This document shows positions 32,932 to 44,024 of a stretch of 64,000 bases of DNA, in pieces (the first letter of the stretch is position 1; each line of letters begins with the position of its first letter). The stretch comes from Chamaecrista fasciculata. Taxonomy: Eukaryota > Streptophyta > Magnoliopsida > Fabales > Fabaceae. Location: assembly GCA_003254925.1 (NCBI GenBank), contig QANZ01008445.1, positions 200,530 to 264,529 on the forward strand, written 5' to 3'. The notes under the pieces were generated by a model. That model saw only the letters and a list, made by a program, of their open reading frames with translations, did not search any database and was not told where the DNA came from. The position numbers were made by a program, and so were the translations under genes.

Positions 32932-35900
32932 TCACTGTTGGGCACATTGCACCCGAGGCATAGGTTCATCATCATCATCTTCGTCGTATGCCTCATGATG
33001 GTGCTGCTGCTGCTTCCGTTTCATCTCCTCCTCAATGTTGACATCATGCAGAGTGGTCTCTTCGCAATCATCAAGTTCCATATCTGTCAACTGCTTGCCG
33101 GTCTTCTTCGGTAAAACAGCTTCTAATAACCGGCATTGGTCAGGGCGGAGGAACCCTGAGTCTGGGAAGTTAACATTAAAATGGATGTACAGTCGACCCC
33201 TCATGAAGGGCCGATTATGTTGCGGCATTCCCTCGTCATTTATTGCTTTATATTGACCTAAAAAGAGAAATTATTATTGAAAAATAAGGAGCTCAATCCT
33301 GAAATATATTGAATGAATCAATCAAATTACAGCTAGTGAAATTAATTGTATAGTACCTGGCTTGATCACTTCCCCTGGGTTTGATTTGATCAATAACTGT
33401 CGTCCATCCAGATGAGTGACGGTGAGCTGGAAACCACAAAGTGCTTCAGTTAAACTGAGGTTGTGCTCAATATAGAGGTCGTTGTCCTCCCTCCGGAACT
33501 TAGGGTGTTCCTTTACTTGTAGAACGAAAACAATGTCTCCTGCAATAGTGTCAGGCTGCAACAAGAAAACATGTGTAAATATGAATAAAACTATATGCAA
33601 GTTCAAGTCATCTTAACCAAAGAACCATCATGGTATCTTCTTTATAAAATACATTGCCAAACCCAAATGATCGCAACATCTACTCACAGCTTCATCAGCT
33701 TGTCCTTCAAATACAATCTTCTGACCCTTCTGCATCCCTTTATCAACATTCACCTCTAGCACCTTCTTTTCCTGGCTGACTTTGTTTCCCTTGCACTTAG
33801 GGCATTTATCTTTCTCGCTAATGACCTCACCTGCAACAATAAAAGATGAGAGGAGGAGCCAAAAAACCAGTAAAAAAAATCAAGAAAAGTGAAATATTGT
33901 TTCCAGTACCAGCTCCTCTGCATTCAGGACAGACATGTTGCATTTGTTGAATCATGCCCAGTCCAATCTGCCTTGTTGTAATTTTCATTCCAGAGCCTTG
34001 ACATCCATAGCATGTTCCTGCTGCTCCAGTTTTTGTGCCTTTCCTGGTTTATTAAAAGCAGAGTTAAAATCAATTTGACAACATTGTTAACATTTTCAGG
34101 TGTTAACTTAGAGAGAAAACCTGTCGAGCTGTACAATTACTTAGTTCAGTTAGTAAGCAAATGACTTCTGTAACACCACAAGCACCAAGTGATCAAGTAC
34201 TTAATTTAAGTCGCAATATTACTGGTGTGTGGCAACACTTCACCCCAAGAGTTCCCAATATGAGAATAACAGTATCTTAATATACATTATAGCAAGAAAA
34301 CTATGACTAACTTAAAAGTCATTCATTAGAATGAAAACCCTTTCAGAAGATTGAAACTATCATCAGAGAAGATAATTACCAAGCTACTAGCATGATTCGC
34401 ATTAATTATTGCAGAAGTAATAAGTAATTAAAGTACGAAAGCAGTTTTATTCACACAATAAGTAATGGGAATATGGGATCATCTATTCAATAGACTTCTA
34501 TCAATTAGCTAATACTATATTTTCATGTGAAAAAATGTATATCATTGATATATGCATATTTAAGCATTATCAACATCATCCCTGTCCTCACATAGGGGAA
34601 CTCATTGACATAACAGCAAAAAGAATATGATGGACGTGCTGAAATAGTTAAGACAAAAAAAAAAAAAAAGAACANAAAAAAAAAAAAGAACAAAAACAAA
34701 AAAACAGGGAAAGAGAAGGAAAAGGCAGAACCTGCTGGATTTGGGCCTAATGCAAACGACAAAAGTATATACAAGGAGAGAGAAGAAGGGGAGTGAGCTG
34801 GCAGCGAAGGAAAATGGGGAGCAATTCCTATCAGTATGAGGTGTGAGTTGCTGGTGCTAATGCATAAGTGTCAATTGTATTAGAGTAAGGGGAAATGATA
34901 TGGGAGATAATCTTGTCTCTCGAAAGCCAGGCACCTTATGTTTATGTTGCCTTTCTAATGTTCTTAAATAATCTTTAGGTGTGATTTATAAGTATTTTCT
35001 ACTGTGTTTCAGCTGTAATATCTTATTCTCCACTAGAGGCTGAGATTTCTATGGTAGCATTTAGGTGATCAATATTGTAACGGGTTCTAATAGAATATTT
35101 ATATGGAATAAAATACAGTTTAACCAAGCATAAAACTAAATATTCCAAGAGAATCCCATGAAACATCCTCTGATCAAGTTCTTACCCTTTACATTTTGAA
35201 CACAACACATTTCTGGAAAGAGATAGCTTCTTTGTGGTACCATTGTATAGATCCTCCAAAGAAACCTTCAAGGTATGCACCAGATCTTCACCATGTTTTT
35301 GCCTTCTTCCTCGTGAACTACCACTGGCTAAAAGGTCAAAGTAATAAAGATTAGAACAATGTTGCAAGAAGGAAGTGGATCCTCTGCATTCTTGTTGTCT
35401 ACATTTTCTATGCATTTTAGAGTGATAAAGGAAGAGACGGAGAGAGAAAGCATGGGTCCCACAAAATAATAAATATGTGCAACCCACACTTTCTCTCTCT
35501 ATGTCTTCCTATATCTCTTTACAATGTACAAAAAATGTAGAGAACACAATGCAGAGGATCCAGATCCGTTGCAAGAAAACTTACAAAGGAAAGTGAAATA
35601 GCTTGAATATAAAAAGGAGACTCTCACCACCAAAGCTTGATGCACCAAAAAATGATTCAAATATATCAAATGGATTATGAAATGGACCACCACCTCCTCC
35701 CCCCATTCCCTCTTTAAGGGCATCTTCACCATACTGGTCATATAGTTCTCTTTTTTCAGGATCACTTAGCACTTCATAAGCCTGAGCTAACTCCTTGAAC
35801 TGATACAAGAAACCAATACTCAGCATTTAAAAAAGAAGCAATGGTTGGGAGTTGGGACAGTTGGGGAATGAAATAACATATTTTAGTACTAGTGGCTTGG

Positions 35901-36622
35901 ATGCACATTTTTCCTAAATAAATAATTTTTGAATAAAATAATAATAATTTTTTTTATAAAAAAACTTGTGGTAAAGCCTCGTCCTCTTCCCTTATGTATT
36001 TTAACTTTCCATTTTTTATATTAAATATATATTTTTCTATTATGTATAACTTTGGAAACCAATTACTAGAATGCCCCAAAGATGAAATGAACTGATGAGG
36101 CAACAGAAAAATCAAAATAATGATATTGCAAGCTCAATCATCTGCATGATGCACTCTTCAAATATAGATAATTATGATCAGCAAATTGCAGTCCACTTAG
36201 TAAAAACGTCATCAGGTAGAACATAAAGCCAAAATGGATGCGACATTAGGTTAACAATAAGATAATAACGAGTGGTCAATGACAATCTATCGGCAGTTGC
36301 AAAACAAACTCAAGAAACACAGTTTGAGACAAAAGGGTACTAAGCATTAATTATTTGATTTTTAAGTGTTGCATTTGTATAATTGTATCAAGTCTGTTTT
36401 GACTTCTGATAAAAAAGTGGAATAATAACTACAGTAGACGGAAAAGGAAGAAACAGTGAACCCAGGACTCACCTTTTCAGGATCTCCACCTTTATCTGGA
36501 TGATTCTTGATGGCAGCCTTTCTATAGGCCTTCTTGAGTTCATCCTGACTAGCACTTTTTGAAACACCAAGAACATCGTAATACTTGGTGTTATCACTCC
36601 GTCTTGGTGCACGCCCAAACAT
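32932..36622 (-). CDS. Type I DnaJ (HSP40) co-chaperone with CaaX box, seven coding exons
   Basis: Exons read by eye with GT-AG borders: 36473-36622, 35628-35799, 35186-35327, 33910-34043, 33688-33830, 33357-33555 and 32932-33257. They sum to 1266 bp, 421 residues plus stop, the usual length for plant ANJ1/J2/J3-type proteins. The J domain is at residues 10-75 with HPD at 41-43, which stimulates HSP70 ATPase. A Gly-rich/Phe linker follows ([18 protein letters not shown]). The zinc-finger region has four Cys-rich repeats: [24 protein letters not shown] and CPKCKGNK. The C-terminal substrate domain includes [14 protein letters not shown] and [11 protein letters not shown]. The protein ends VQCAQQ, a farnesylation signal that places such proteins partly at membranes. 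All frames join without a break, so the gene looks functional. Long introns hold a poly-A run with one N (34675) and a MITE. Confidence 0.95.
35371..35567. mobile_element. Mutator-type MITE in DnaJ intron 2
   Basis: A 197-bp element has terminal inverted repeats of about 20 bp (GGAAGTGGATCCTCTGCATT against GGATCTGGATCCTCTGCATT) that continue with imperfect pairing inward. It is flanked by a perfect 10-bp direct repeat GTTGCAAGAA (35361-35370 and 35568-35577). A target duplication of 9-11 bp is typical of the Mutator superfamily. It lies wholly in the intron (35328-35627) and leaves both splice sites intact. Confidence 0.87.
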
Positions 36623-36624
36623 GA

Positions 36625-37794
36625 CTGATACACCTTAATAATGCTAAATATTCCTCCACCACAAAAGACAAAATTGAAAAGAAAAAATGGAGAGAGAAGG
36701 AATCAGTAAAATCAGCAACTAAAATTCACCAACATTGTAGTCTATGGAATATTGACTAAGAAATAGAAGCATGAAAATTAGATTAAATAAAAAGTGGTAT
36801 CAGGGGTATATTTGTTTTATTTCCTTTGACAGATGTTCCAAAATTATTTATCATTACAAGTTCAAACAATCAGTAGAGTTTAATGTCACATACTCGAATA
36901 ATCACTCATTGTACATAAAAGGTCTAACCCTCTAGGCAACCACACGATATAGTCTCTTAGTTGAATAGAATAAATTAATTATGGTGATAGCACTAGAGAT
37001 CCCATCAGCAAAATTTTGTTTCCAAGCATACCAAAAGTTGAGTCTTGACAGGTAATAAGAAAATATAAAATAACTCAGTGACCATTTATAATAGACCTTA
37101 ATATACCGTGTATGCAATAACCACTCTCAAATGGCAATGTTACGGAATTGCCATTAACAAATGATACATAGAACACCATCAACAAATGCACCTTCCATGC
37201 CCAAAATTCCTTGACAACCAGTGTCACTAATGTAATATAAGATGTTCAATTAACTCATAAAGTGTTCAGTGTTATTTCCATACAACAAAAATGTACCCTA
37301 GAATTCATCAAGTCTGTAATGCACAGTGCAAAGTATTGGCAACGTTATGCTTATACATGACCTAAACGCTAATCATTCTAATGAATTTGTTAGCAAAATA
37401 CTGATGATCGATCCTTTACTGAAAACAGAGATGATATCATTTTGGTTTTCAATCCCCAAAACTAATTAACCAACTGAAGTTCCTTTATGTACGGCACCAA
37501 ACGCCCATAGTAAATGACTATATATATTTATATATCGTAAAGGAACTGAGATTTCAGCCTTAAACTATCGAATACCAAATCCAATACCTAAACAACCGAT
37601 CCTCCGAATTAAAATTTCTAATCACAGTAGATTCTCCCTACACAGATCCATAATCAACCAAAGGAGTCAGTCACAACAAGTATAACACAAATCAAGACGA
37701 TCGATCGGACAAGAAAGTTCAGAATCACACAAACAAAAACAAGAAACGTAAAAGAACGTAAACGGATGAAAGATGAAAGAGAAAAAGGAAATAC
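36625..37794 (-). other. Probable intron in the DnaJ 5' untranslated region
   Basis: The minus strand has an acceptor (GTGTATCAG) two bases before the ATG at 36622 and a donor (GTATTTCC) at 37794. Plant J2/J3 genes commonly have a leader intron. The stretch itself is AT-rich and holds no gene. Confidence 0.55.
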
Positions 37795-38005
37795 CCAAAT
37801 ACGTCTAGCGAGAAACCCTCTCGGAGAGAGAGATAGAACAGTTGGAAAAAGAAGCCGCAGATCTTCTCAGAACGAAGAGCTCGAGAGAAGAAGAGATAAG
37901 GATGTGGGTGTCGCCGACGAAAGAGAAAGAAGAAATTGGGAATTGGATTGGTTTTGTTAAGGGTGGAATTGCTAACTCCACTCCACGCAGCCTTGTGTAT
38001 AGTGT
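37795..38005 (-). promoter_or_regulatory. Probable DnaJ leader exon and core promoter
   Basis: The minus strand downstream of about 37965 is rich in CT and GA stretches typical of plant leaders (CTCTCTCCGAGAGGG). A TATA-like ACTATACACAAGG lies at about 37991-38004, some 35 bp upstream of the likely start. I see no perfect heat-shock element. The plus-strand frames here (37766-38150) are shadows. Confidence 0.5.
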
Positions 38006-38155
38006 TTGCCTGTTTGGAATTTGGATAGTAGAATTTCTATTTTTTTGGGTTGTTTTTTGGAGCCCGGACCCAAAAAATAAAAAAGGCTCATTTTTTAAAA
38101 TTTTACATATTAAAAATTTTAATTGCTATACTTCTAATGTTTTGCTATGATTGCA

Positions 38156-40298
38156 TACTATTTTGTGATGCTAGGGAGAGTCCTAGTATTAATCATCTCA
38201 TGTTTGCTGATGATTGTATAGTGTATACTATTTTGTGATGCTAGTTGTGAGTCAACTGAAACTTTGGCTTCGTTGCTCTCCTGGTATGAGCAAATCTCAA
38301 GGCAAATGGTAAATAAAAACAAGTCTGTAATTTTTTTCCCCTAATACGCCTTGTGTTTAGAAGAGTAGTATAACTCTAATTCTTTAAGTTGGAAATGTAG
38401 CCTTAAATGAGAAATACTTGGGCCTTCCAACGATGGTTGGTAGAAGTAAAAATAGTGCCTTCAAATCAATTATTGATAGAGTTTGGAACAAAGTGCAAGG
38501 GTGGAAAGAACGTCTTCTTACTAAAGCCGAGAAGGAAGTCTTAATAAAATCCGTTACACAATCCATTCCCTGTTACTCCATGAGTTGCTTGTTATTTCCT
38601 AAAGATCTGTGCAGAAAACTTTGTATGATGATGACCAAATTATGGTGGGGAGATAACACTGATATTTCTAGAATGCACTGGCTCAGTTGGAATAGATTAT
38701 CAAGACCAAAAAGTGAAGGAGGTATGAGCTTTCGGGATCTTAGGAGCTTTAATTTGGCTTTATTAGCCAAACAGGGATGGAAAATAATTTCCAATCCTAC
38801 CTCTTTGCTCACGAGAACACTAAAGGCAAATTATTTCAAGAATTCGTCCTTCATGGAGGCCTCTTTGGGTCATAATCCAAGTATTACCTGGAGAAGTATC
38901 GTGGCTAGTAGAAAGATTTTGAAAGAGAGACTTGTTAGAAAAATTGGAGATGGTCTCTCAACTAGAATCTGTGATACCTCATGGATTCCAGGTTTTCATG
39001 GTAGTGAAGTCCACCTTTTGGATCATTCTTTGGAAGAAATTGCATGTGTTAGTGATCTTATGAGTGAGGATGCTAAATCTTGGAACTCATCTCTGATCAA
39101 GAACAGTTTTGCTCCACAGGTTGCTGACGCTATTCTAAATATCCCTATCCCTTCTCTTTCTCAATCGGATTCATGGTTCTGGGGGTTGTCAAAGGATGGT
39201 CATTATTTGGTGAAGTCTGGGTATAAAGTTTCTTTTAACTTGGAAAATCATAATCATTTGAACTCTCATGATTTCTATGGTTCTAATATTTTTCTAAATG
39301 ACTTTGAGGCTGTGTGGAGAAAGATCTGGAAGTCCAACCTGATTCCTATGCTTAAATTTTTTCTGTGGAGGGCTTGTAGAGAAATTCTTCCAACTTTGGC
39401 CGCTCTAAATTATAGAAGAATTGACACCTCACCAACTTCCCCTGTGTGCAATTTGAAAGATGAGACAGTTCTCCATGCGATTGTCTCATGCCCTTCTCTA
39501 ACCACTTTTTGGAATTGTGTTGGTATTTCTTTTATGCAAGAGTCCGATATTGACTATACTTTCTTGGATTGATTGAGTCTTGCTTTTACTCAATGGAATG
39601 AAAATGATTTCCATCTTTTAACTGTGGTTGGATATAAATTATGGGAGAGAAGGAACCAGTTGAGACTCCAACCTGTTGTCAATCTGAAGCCCTGGGACCT
39701 ATTGTGGAATGATTGTCTAGTTGCCAAGACTGGCTTAGATAGTCTTAACCAAGTTAGTTCTGACACTTTACCCTCCCACGCCGTGCACAGTTGGTTGCCT
39801 CCCCCTGTTGGAATTCTCAAAGTGAATGTTGATGGTGCCACCAATGAAACTAGAGGGGGTATTAGTTGTGTGATCAGGGATTTTAGAGGAACTGTCCTTG
39901 CCTCTACTGCCAAAATAATTCATGCCAGGTTAGCTCCTGATTTATTAGAGGCTATATTTGTGGAATTTCGTATGAAGTTTGCTCTAGATTTATGGTTTTA
40001 CAAGATAGTAGTGGAATCTGATTGCCAAAAGGTATCAAATTATAATCTCAATTCTACTACTGACCAATCTTTGTTTGGAACTGTCATGGGAAACATTTGT
40101 CATTTGAAAAATCAATTTGTTTCTTGTGATTTAGTTTGGTGTAGAAGAATTTGTAATGAGGCTGCCCATAGATTGGCAAAGTAGTCTCTCTTTTTACCAG
40201 ACTTTAAGATTTGGTTAGAGGATTTACCTCATTGTATTTCTGATGTAATTGCTTTTGAGCATGTTTAATGAATTTTTATTTTCTTGATAAAAAAAAAA
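38156..40298 (+). mobile_element. 5'-truncated LINE (L1-type) with poly-A tail
   Basis: The element starts within the reverse-transcriptase domain (INHLMFADDCIVY, with the FADD motif) and ends in a poly-A run at 40289-40298. Endonuclease and most of the reverse transcriptase are absent, the usual outcome of incomplete target-primed reverse transcription. The 20-base phrase TACTATTTTGTGATGCTAG occurs at both 38157 and 38227, so the first part also holds a small duplication. No target-site duplication could be found by eye. It lies just upstream of the DnaJ promoter on the opposite strand. Confidence 0.85.
38412..40184 (+). pseudogene. LINE ORF2 C-terminal half: zf-RVT region and RNase H
   Basis: A frame at 38418-39572 codes the end of the reverse transcriptase: YLGLPTMVGRSK, VQGWKERLLTKAEKEVLIKS and FWWG-like LWWGD, then GGMSFRDLRSFNLALLAKQG. 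The zinc-binding zf-RVT region follows (YKVSFNLE to CNLKDETVLHAIVSCP). A TGA at 39570-39572 (FLD*LS) replaces a likely tryptophan. The frame continues at 39573-40184 with an RNase H domain: LKVNVDGATNETRGGISCVIRD, then VVESDCQKV and CNEAAHRLAK. The Asp, Glu and Asp positions of RNase H appear present (VDGA, LLEAI, ESDC). Upstream parts (38230-38410) are frameshifted. Confidence 0.88.
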
Positions 40299-40660
40299 CA
40301 ATTTGATAGGGCAAAATAAAAAAATAATAATAATAATTATAATTTAAATGATTTAATTAATTTACTAGTTTGTACCATTTAGTTTACATCAATTTTTGAA
40401 TCAAATCTTAATGTTTTGTATAGAGCAACTTTAAAACATTAGGTTAACTATCACAAGTTTGTTATAAAAAAAACTATCACAAGTTACAACCATCAATGTG
40501 TTTATAAATCAGTGAGCACATTAATTACTATTGATACACTAGTTACTAAGAAAAAAAATCTACTATCTTAGTAATCATGAAATTTTGTCTTCTAACCATT
40601 TACATTACAAACTAAAATGATAATTAAACGTATTAATAAATGTGGTTTGTGAAGGCTTGC

Positions 40661-40965
40661 CACTACAAAAAAAAACAGGCCTTTAGTGACGATTTGAAGT
40701 GTTGTTTATCGTCGCTAAGCACTTAGCGACGGTTGTGGAAACCGTCGTTAAACACAGCATCGACAGCCTTTTAGCGATGGTGTTAACAACCGTTGGGATG
40801 ACTGTCGCTAGAAAAAAATTTAGTGACGATTTTAACTGTCGCCAATTGGCAATCAAATTTCTCACTTGTAAACAAGATAACGACGGTTAAAACCGTTGCC
40901 ATATAACGACGGTTAGAACCGTCTTTAGCTTACTGTATTATAGCTGCGTTATCTAGCGACGGTTA
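40661..40965 (+). mobile_element. One terminus of a CACTA (En/Spm) element
   Basis: The sequence starts CACTACAAAAAAAAACAGG, a CACTA-type terminal repeat. It is followed by many direct and inverted copies of the subterminal repeat GCGACGGTT (for example TTAGCGACGGTTG, AACCGTCGTTAA, TAACGACGGTTA). No opposite terminus (TTTGTAGTG) follows before 42283, so the right end is lost. The open frames here come from the repeats. Confidence 0.8.
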
Positions 40966-41004
40966 TAAATTTGATTATTTTCTAAAACTTTTTAATACTA
41001 GTCT

Positions 41005-41200
41005 ACTAAAGTCAGTAAGGAATTAGGTAAGGAATTGCAAGAAAATTGAATAGGGTCAAGGCCTTGAAGTGTTTTTAATACTAAAGCCAGTAAGGAATTG
41101 CAAGAAAATTGAACGGGGTCAAGGCCTTGAAGTCTTTTTAATAGTAAAGTCAGTAAGGAATTGGAGGAAGGTTGGGAGTAATACTAAAGTCAGTAAGAAA
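41005..41200. repeat. Short tandem repeat of about 63-75 bp, two full and two partial units
   Basis: ACTAAAGTCAGTAAGGAATT opens each unit (41005, 41079, about 41142 and 41180 areas). The first two full units also share AGAAAATTGAA and GGTCAAGGCCTTGAAGT. Confidence 0.8.
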
Positions 41201-42100
41201 TAGATAATGTGTTCATAATAGTTACACACACATAAGATAGTTAAGGTAGTTCTAGTAGTTACAACTACGAAGGAAGGACATGACGGTCCAAGAATTACCT
41301 TATCACTAGTCTTCTAAGTCCCCTAGGGCATATGCATTATAGGAAATCCATGAGATTTCAAGCCGATTTAATAACAATGAAGACAATATAGGACTAGTCA
41401 AGGCAAGTCTTATCCAACAATGAGAGCAAACATGGAGGGATATCTTAATCATCCACTCATTTTCTATACTTCCATGAGCACCCTGCTTATTCGTCCAATG
41501 CTTTTAGGCACAAAATGGACCATTAATTTTGGCTTAATCTGCCACACAATTTATGGACACATGATTAATCTTGATTATCGGATACAAGTACCAACTTAGT
41601 TAACTCAACCCGTTGGGTGGTTAATAAATACATAAGTCATTTATCAATAAGTATCAAGGAAGTATTCAAATGAATTAAGTAGAAATCAAATAGACAAGTC
41701 TTTCAATTAGTGTCCAGTCTAGTCTTGTTCTTGATCTTATTTTTTTTCATGTCTTATTCTTTACTACTTTTTGTTCTTGTTCTATGTTCTCTCGAGGTTT
41801 CGCTCACTCAACTTAGTAAAAAAAAGATATGATGATGTTCTCAAATTTCACAACCAATTATCTATGAAACGATACCTAGTACTAAAGTATCAATACTATT
41901 TCAATAGCGTATACTTGCACTAGATATTATAAATTGAAAACTTTTTCTTCAAAGAAAATCAACATCACCATCATCTTCTTGGGAATGATTCTCTTCACAT
42001 AATGAACCTTGTTGAGTTTATGTCCAACTTTGTCTTTCGTCAATTCAACCAAACCTCCCCCAATTTCCATTGACATGTGACACCCGTCGTAAGGTGTCAG
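41201..42100. other. Intergenic DNA without a recognised gene
   Basis: No coding signal, RNA gene or transposon terminus was recognised. Confidence 0.45.
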
Positions 42101-42282
42101 GCAATCAAATTTAATTATACTTGAGCCTTGCAAGTATAACTATATTTATTAAAATATAGTATAGATGCTAACCCAAGGTCGGATCTCTCACGGAACTCAA
42201 TGTAATGAGGCTAAGAGAATTGTGACGAAGATTGTAACTTCTGTAATTGAGGGTTGTCACAATTTAATAAGATAATAAGAGA

Positions 42283-43301
42283 CACTACAAGAAACTGGAG
42301 CTTTGGTGGCGAACTTTCGGTGGCAAAATAAAAATTAGCCACAAAAAGTTTCCTTTCAGTGGCGAATTTTAGACTTCGCCACTGAACATACCAATAATAA
42401 AATTTTTTCATATTTTTAGTGGCAAAGTTCTATAATTTGCCACTGAAAGGTTATCAGCGGCAAAATTTAACTTGCCACTGAAGCCGTTTAGGTGGCAAAT
42501 TAATGAAATTTGCCAGTGAAAATAGTTATTCGATGGCAAATATAGTTTTCGCCACCAAAAGGAGTTATTTGTGGCCATATTAATTTTGCCACTAAAGCAT
42601 TTAGGTGGCAAATTATTGAAATTTGCCACTGAAAATAGTTATTTGATGGCAAAATTATTTTTTGCCACCGAAAAGAGTTATTGGTGGCCATATTAATTTT
42701 GCCACCAATTAGTTTTTTAATTGTTATTATATATATCAACAATTTGGGCGGGGAATTAATAATTTTTAGTGCCAAAAGTATAGGTGGTAAAAAAAGTAAT
42801 TGGCCATTGAAATCCTTTCAATGGCAAAATAGGCAAATCTATTTTGCCATTGAAAACTTTCTAGTGGCAAAATTGTAATTATATCCATTTATTAATTATT
42901 TATTTATTTTTAAAAAATTAAAAATTTGAACCTATTTGCCCCTTTCATCTACCCGCGTTCTCTCTTCTCGATCAGCGCCATTCTCACTTCTTAGTTTTCG
43001 TCGTTCTCTCTTCAAAATTGCTCTTTAGTTCATCAGTTCTCGCCATTCCCACTGAATGTTTTGAATGGCTAATTGTGTGATTTTTAGTGGTGAAATTCTA
43101 TACTTTTAGTGGCTAAACAATTTGCCACCAAAAATAAGATTCGGTGGCGAAACGTTATTTTGCCACCGAAGGCTTCGCCGGCGAGGCCTACGCCGACAAA
43201 CAGGGTGGCAAAATAATTTCGCCACCGAAGCTCTTCAGTGGCAAAATTTTGAGTTTCGGTGGCAAAAATTTTCGCCACCGAAACCCCTGTTTTTTGTAGT
43301 G
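42283..43301. mobile_element. Non-autonomous CACTA element (1019 bp)
   Basis: Ends CACTACAAGAAACTGG and CTGTTTTTTGTAGTG are inverted repeats. The element is flanked by the 3-bp duplication AGA (42280-42282 and 43302-43304), the CACTA standard. Subterminal repeats GTGGCAAA and TTTCGCCACCGAA appear many times in both orientations, filling nearly the whole element. No transposase is present, so it depends on an element elsewhere. The frames at 42211-43385 are products of the repeats. Confidence 0.93.
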
Positions 43302-43701
43302 AGAGTCAAACAATACTTGAGAGAAAACCCTAGAGATAGACTGTCGTAGTTCGTTCATCATAGAGAATAGATAATGAATATGCATTTACTTAACCAAGTT
43401 AGACTATGTATTTAAACAATAAACACAACCAATCAAACAAGGGTGAGAACACAAGATTAGGATAGATAACTCAACCAAACTGGATTATGAGCAATTTGCC
43501 AAATCTCTTCGGAACAATCTATATCATTGTCACATCGGAACAATAAACAAACATATATATCAATAAAAATCCTAATTATGCTTATATGATATATAGAACA
43601 CTCTTTAGCAAATCCTAAAGAGCAACTTCATTAATAGAGAGAGAGACAAAATCCAGGAATGTCAAGGTATCATTCCCTAACAAATCATTGATCTACGAAT
43701 C

Positions 43702-43718
43702 ATATATATATATATATA
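43702..43718. repeat. Short (AT)n microsatellite
   Basis: About eight AT units. The opposite-strand copy of the same element (near 48175) lacks the run. Confidence 0.7.
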
Positions 43719-44024
43719 AACAACTTCAACAATTACCTTTGAAGGAGTTGATCATACTTCATAAATGCAATATCAACATCTGAACTCTACAATGAATTAT
43801 AGTGAACTCAAGTCATATCCTTGAGATATTCCTCAAGTATTTACCTAGTTAGTTACTCATGCTCTAGGAAGAGAACTATTCTAACTAAGAGAGAATTAAA
43901 GCTAAACTGATCAAATTGGTATGAGCCACTCTAAGCGTGGAATGACGACCTCTATTTAAAGTACTGAGTAGTGTGCTTGGTCTGCAAGTCAAGGAAGATA
44001 TTTTGCGCTTGGGCTGTTGATCTG

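Noticed and set aside
37766..38150. Plus-strand frames at the DnaJ leader
   Set aside because: Charged, low-complexity translations of CT/GA-rich leader DNA on the opposite strand.
42211..43385. Frames within the CACTA element as a protein-coding gene
   Set aside because: They follow from GTGGCAAA repeats; no transposase motif is present.
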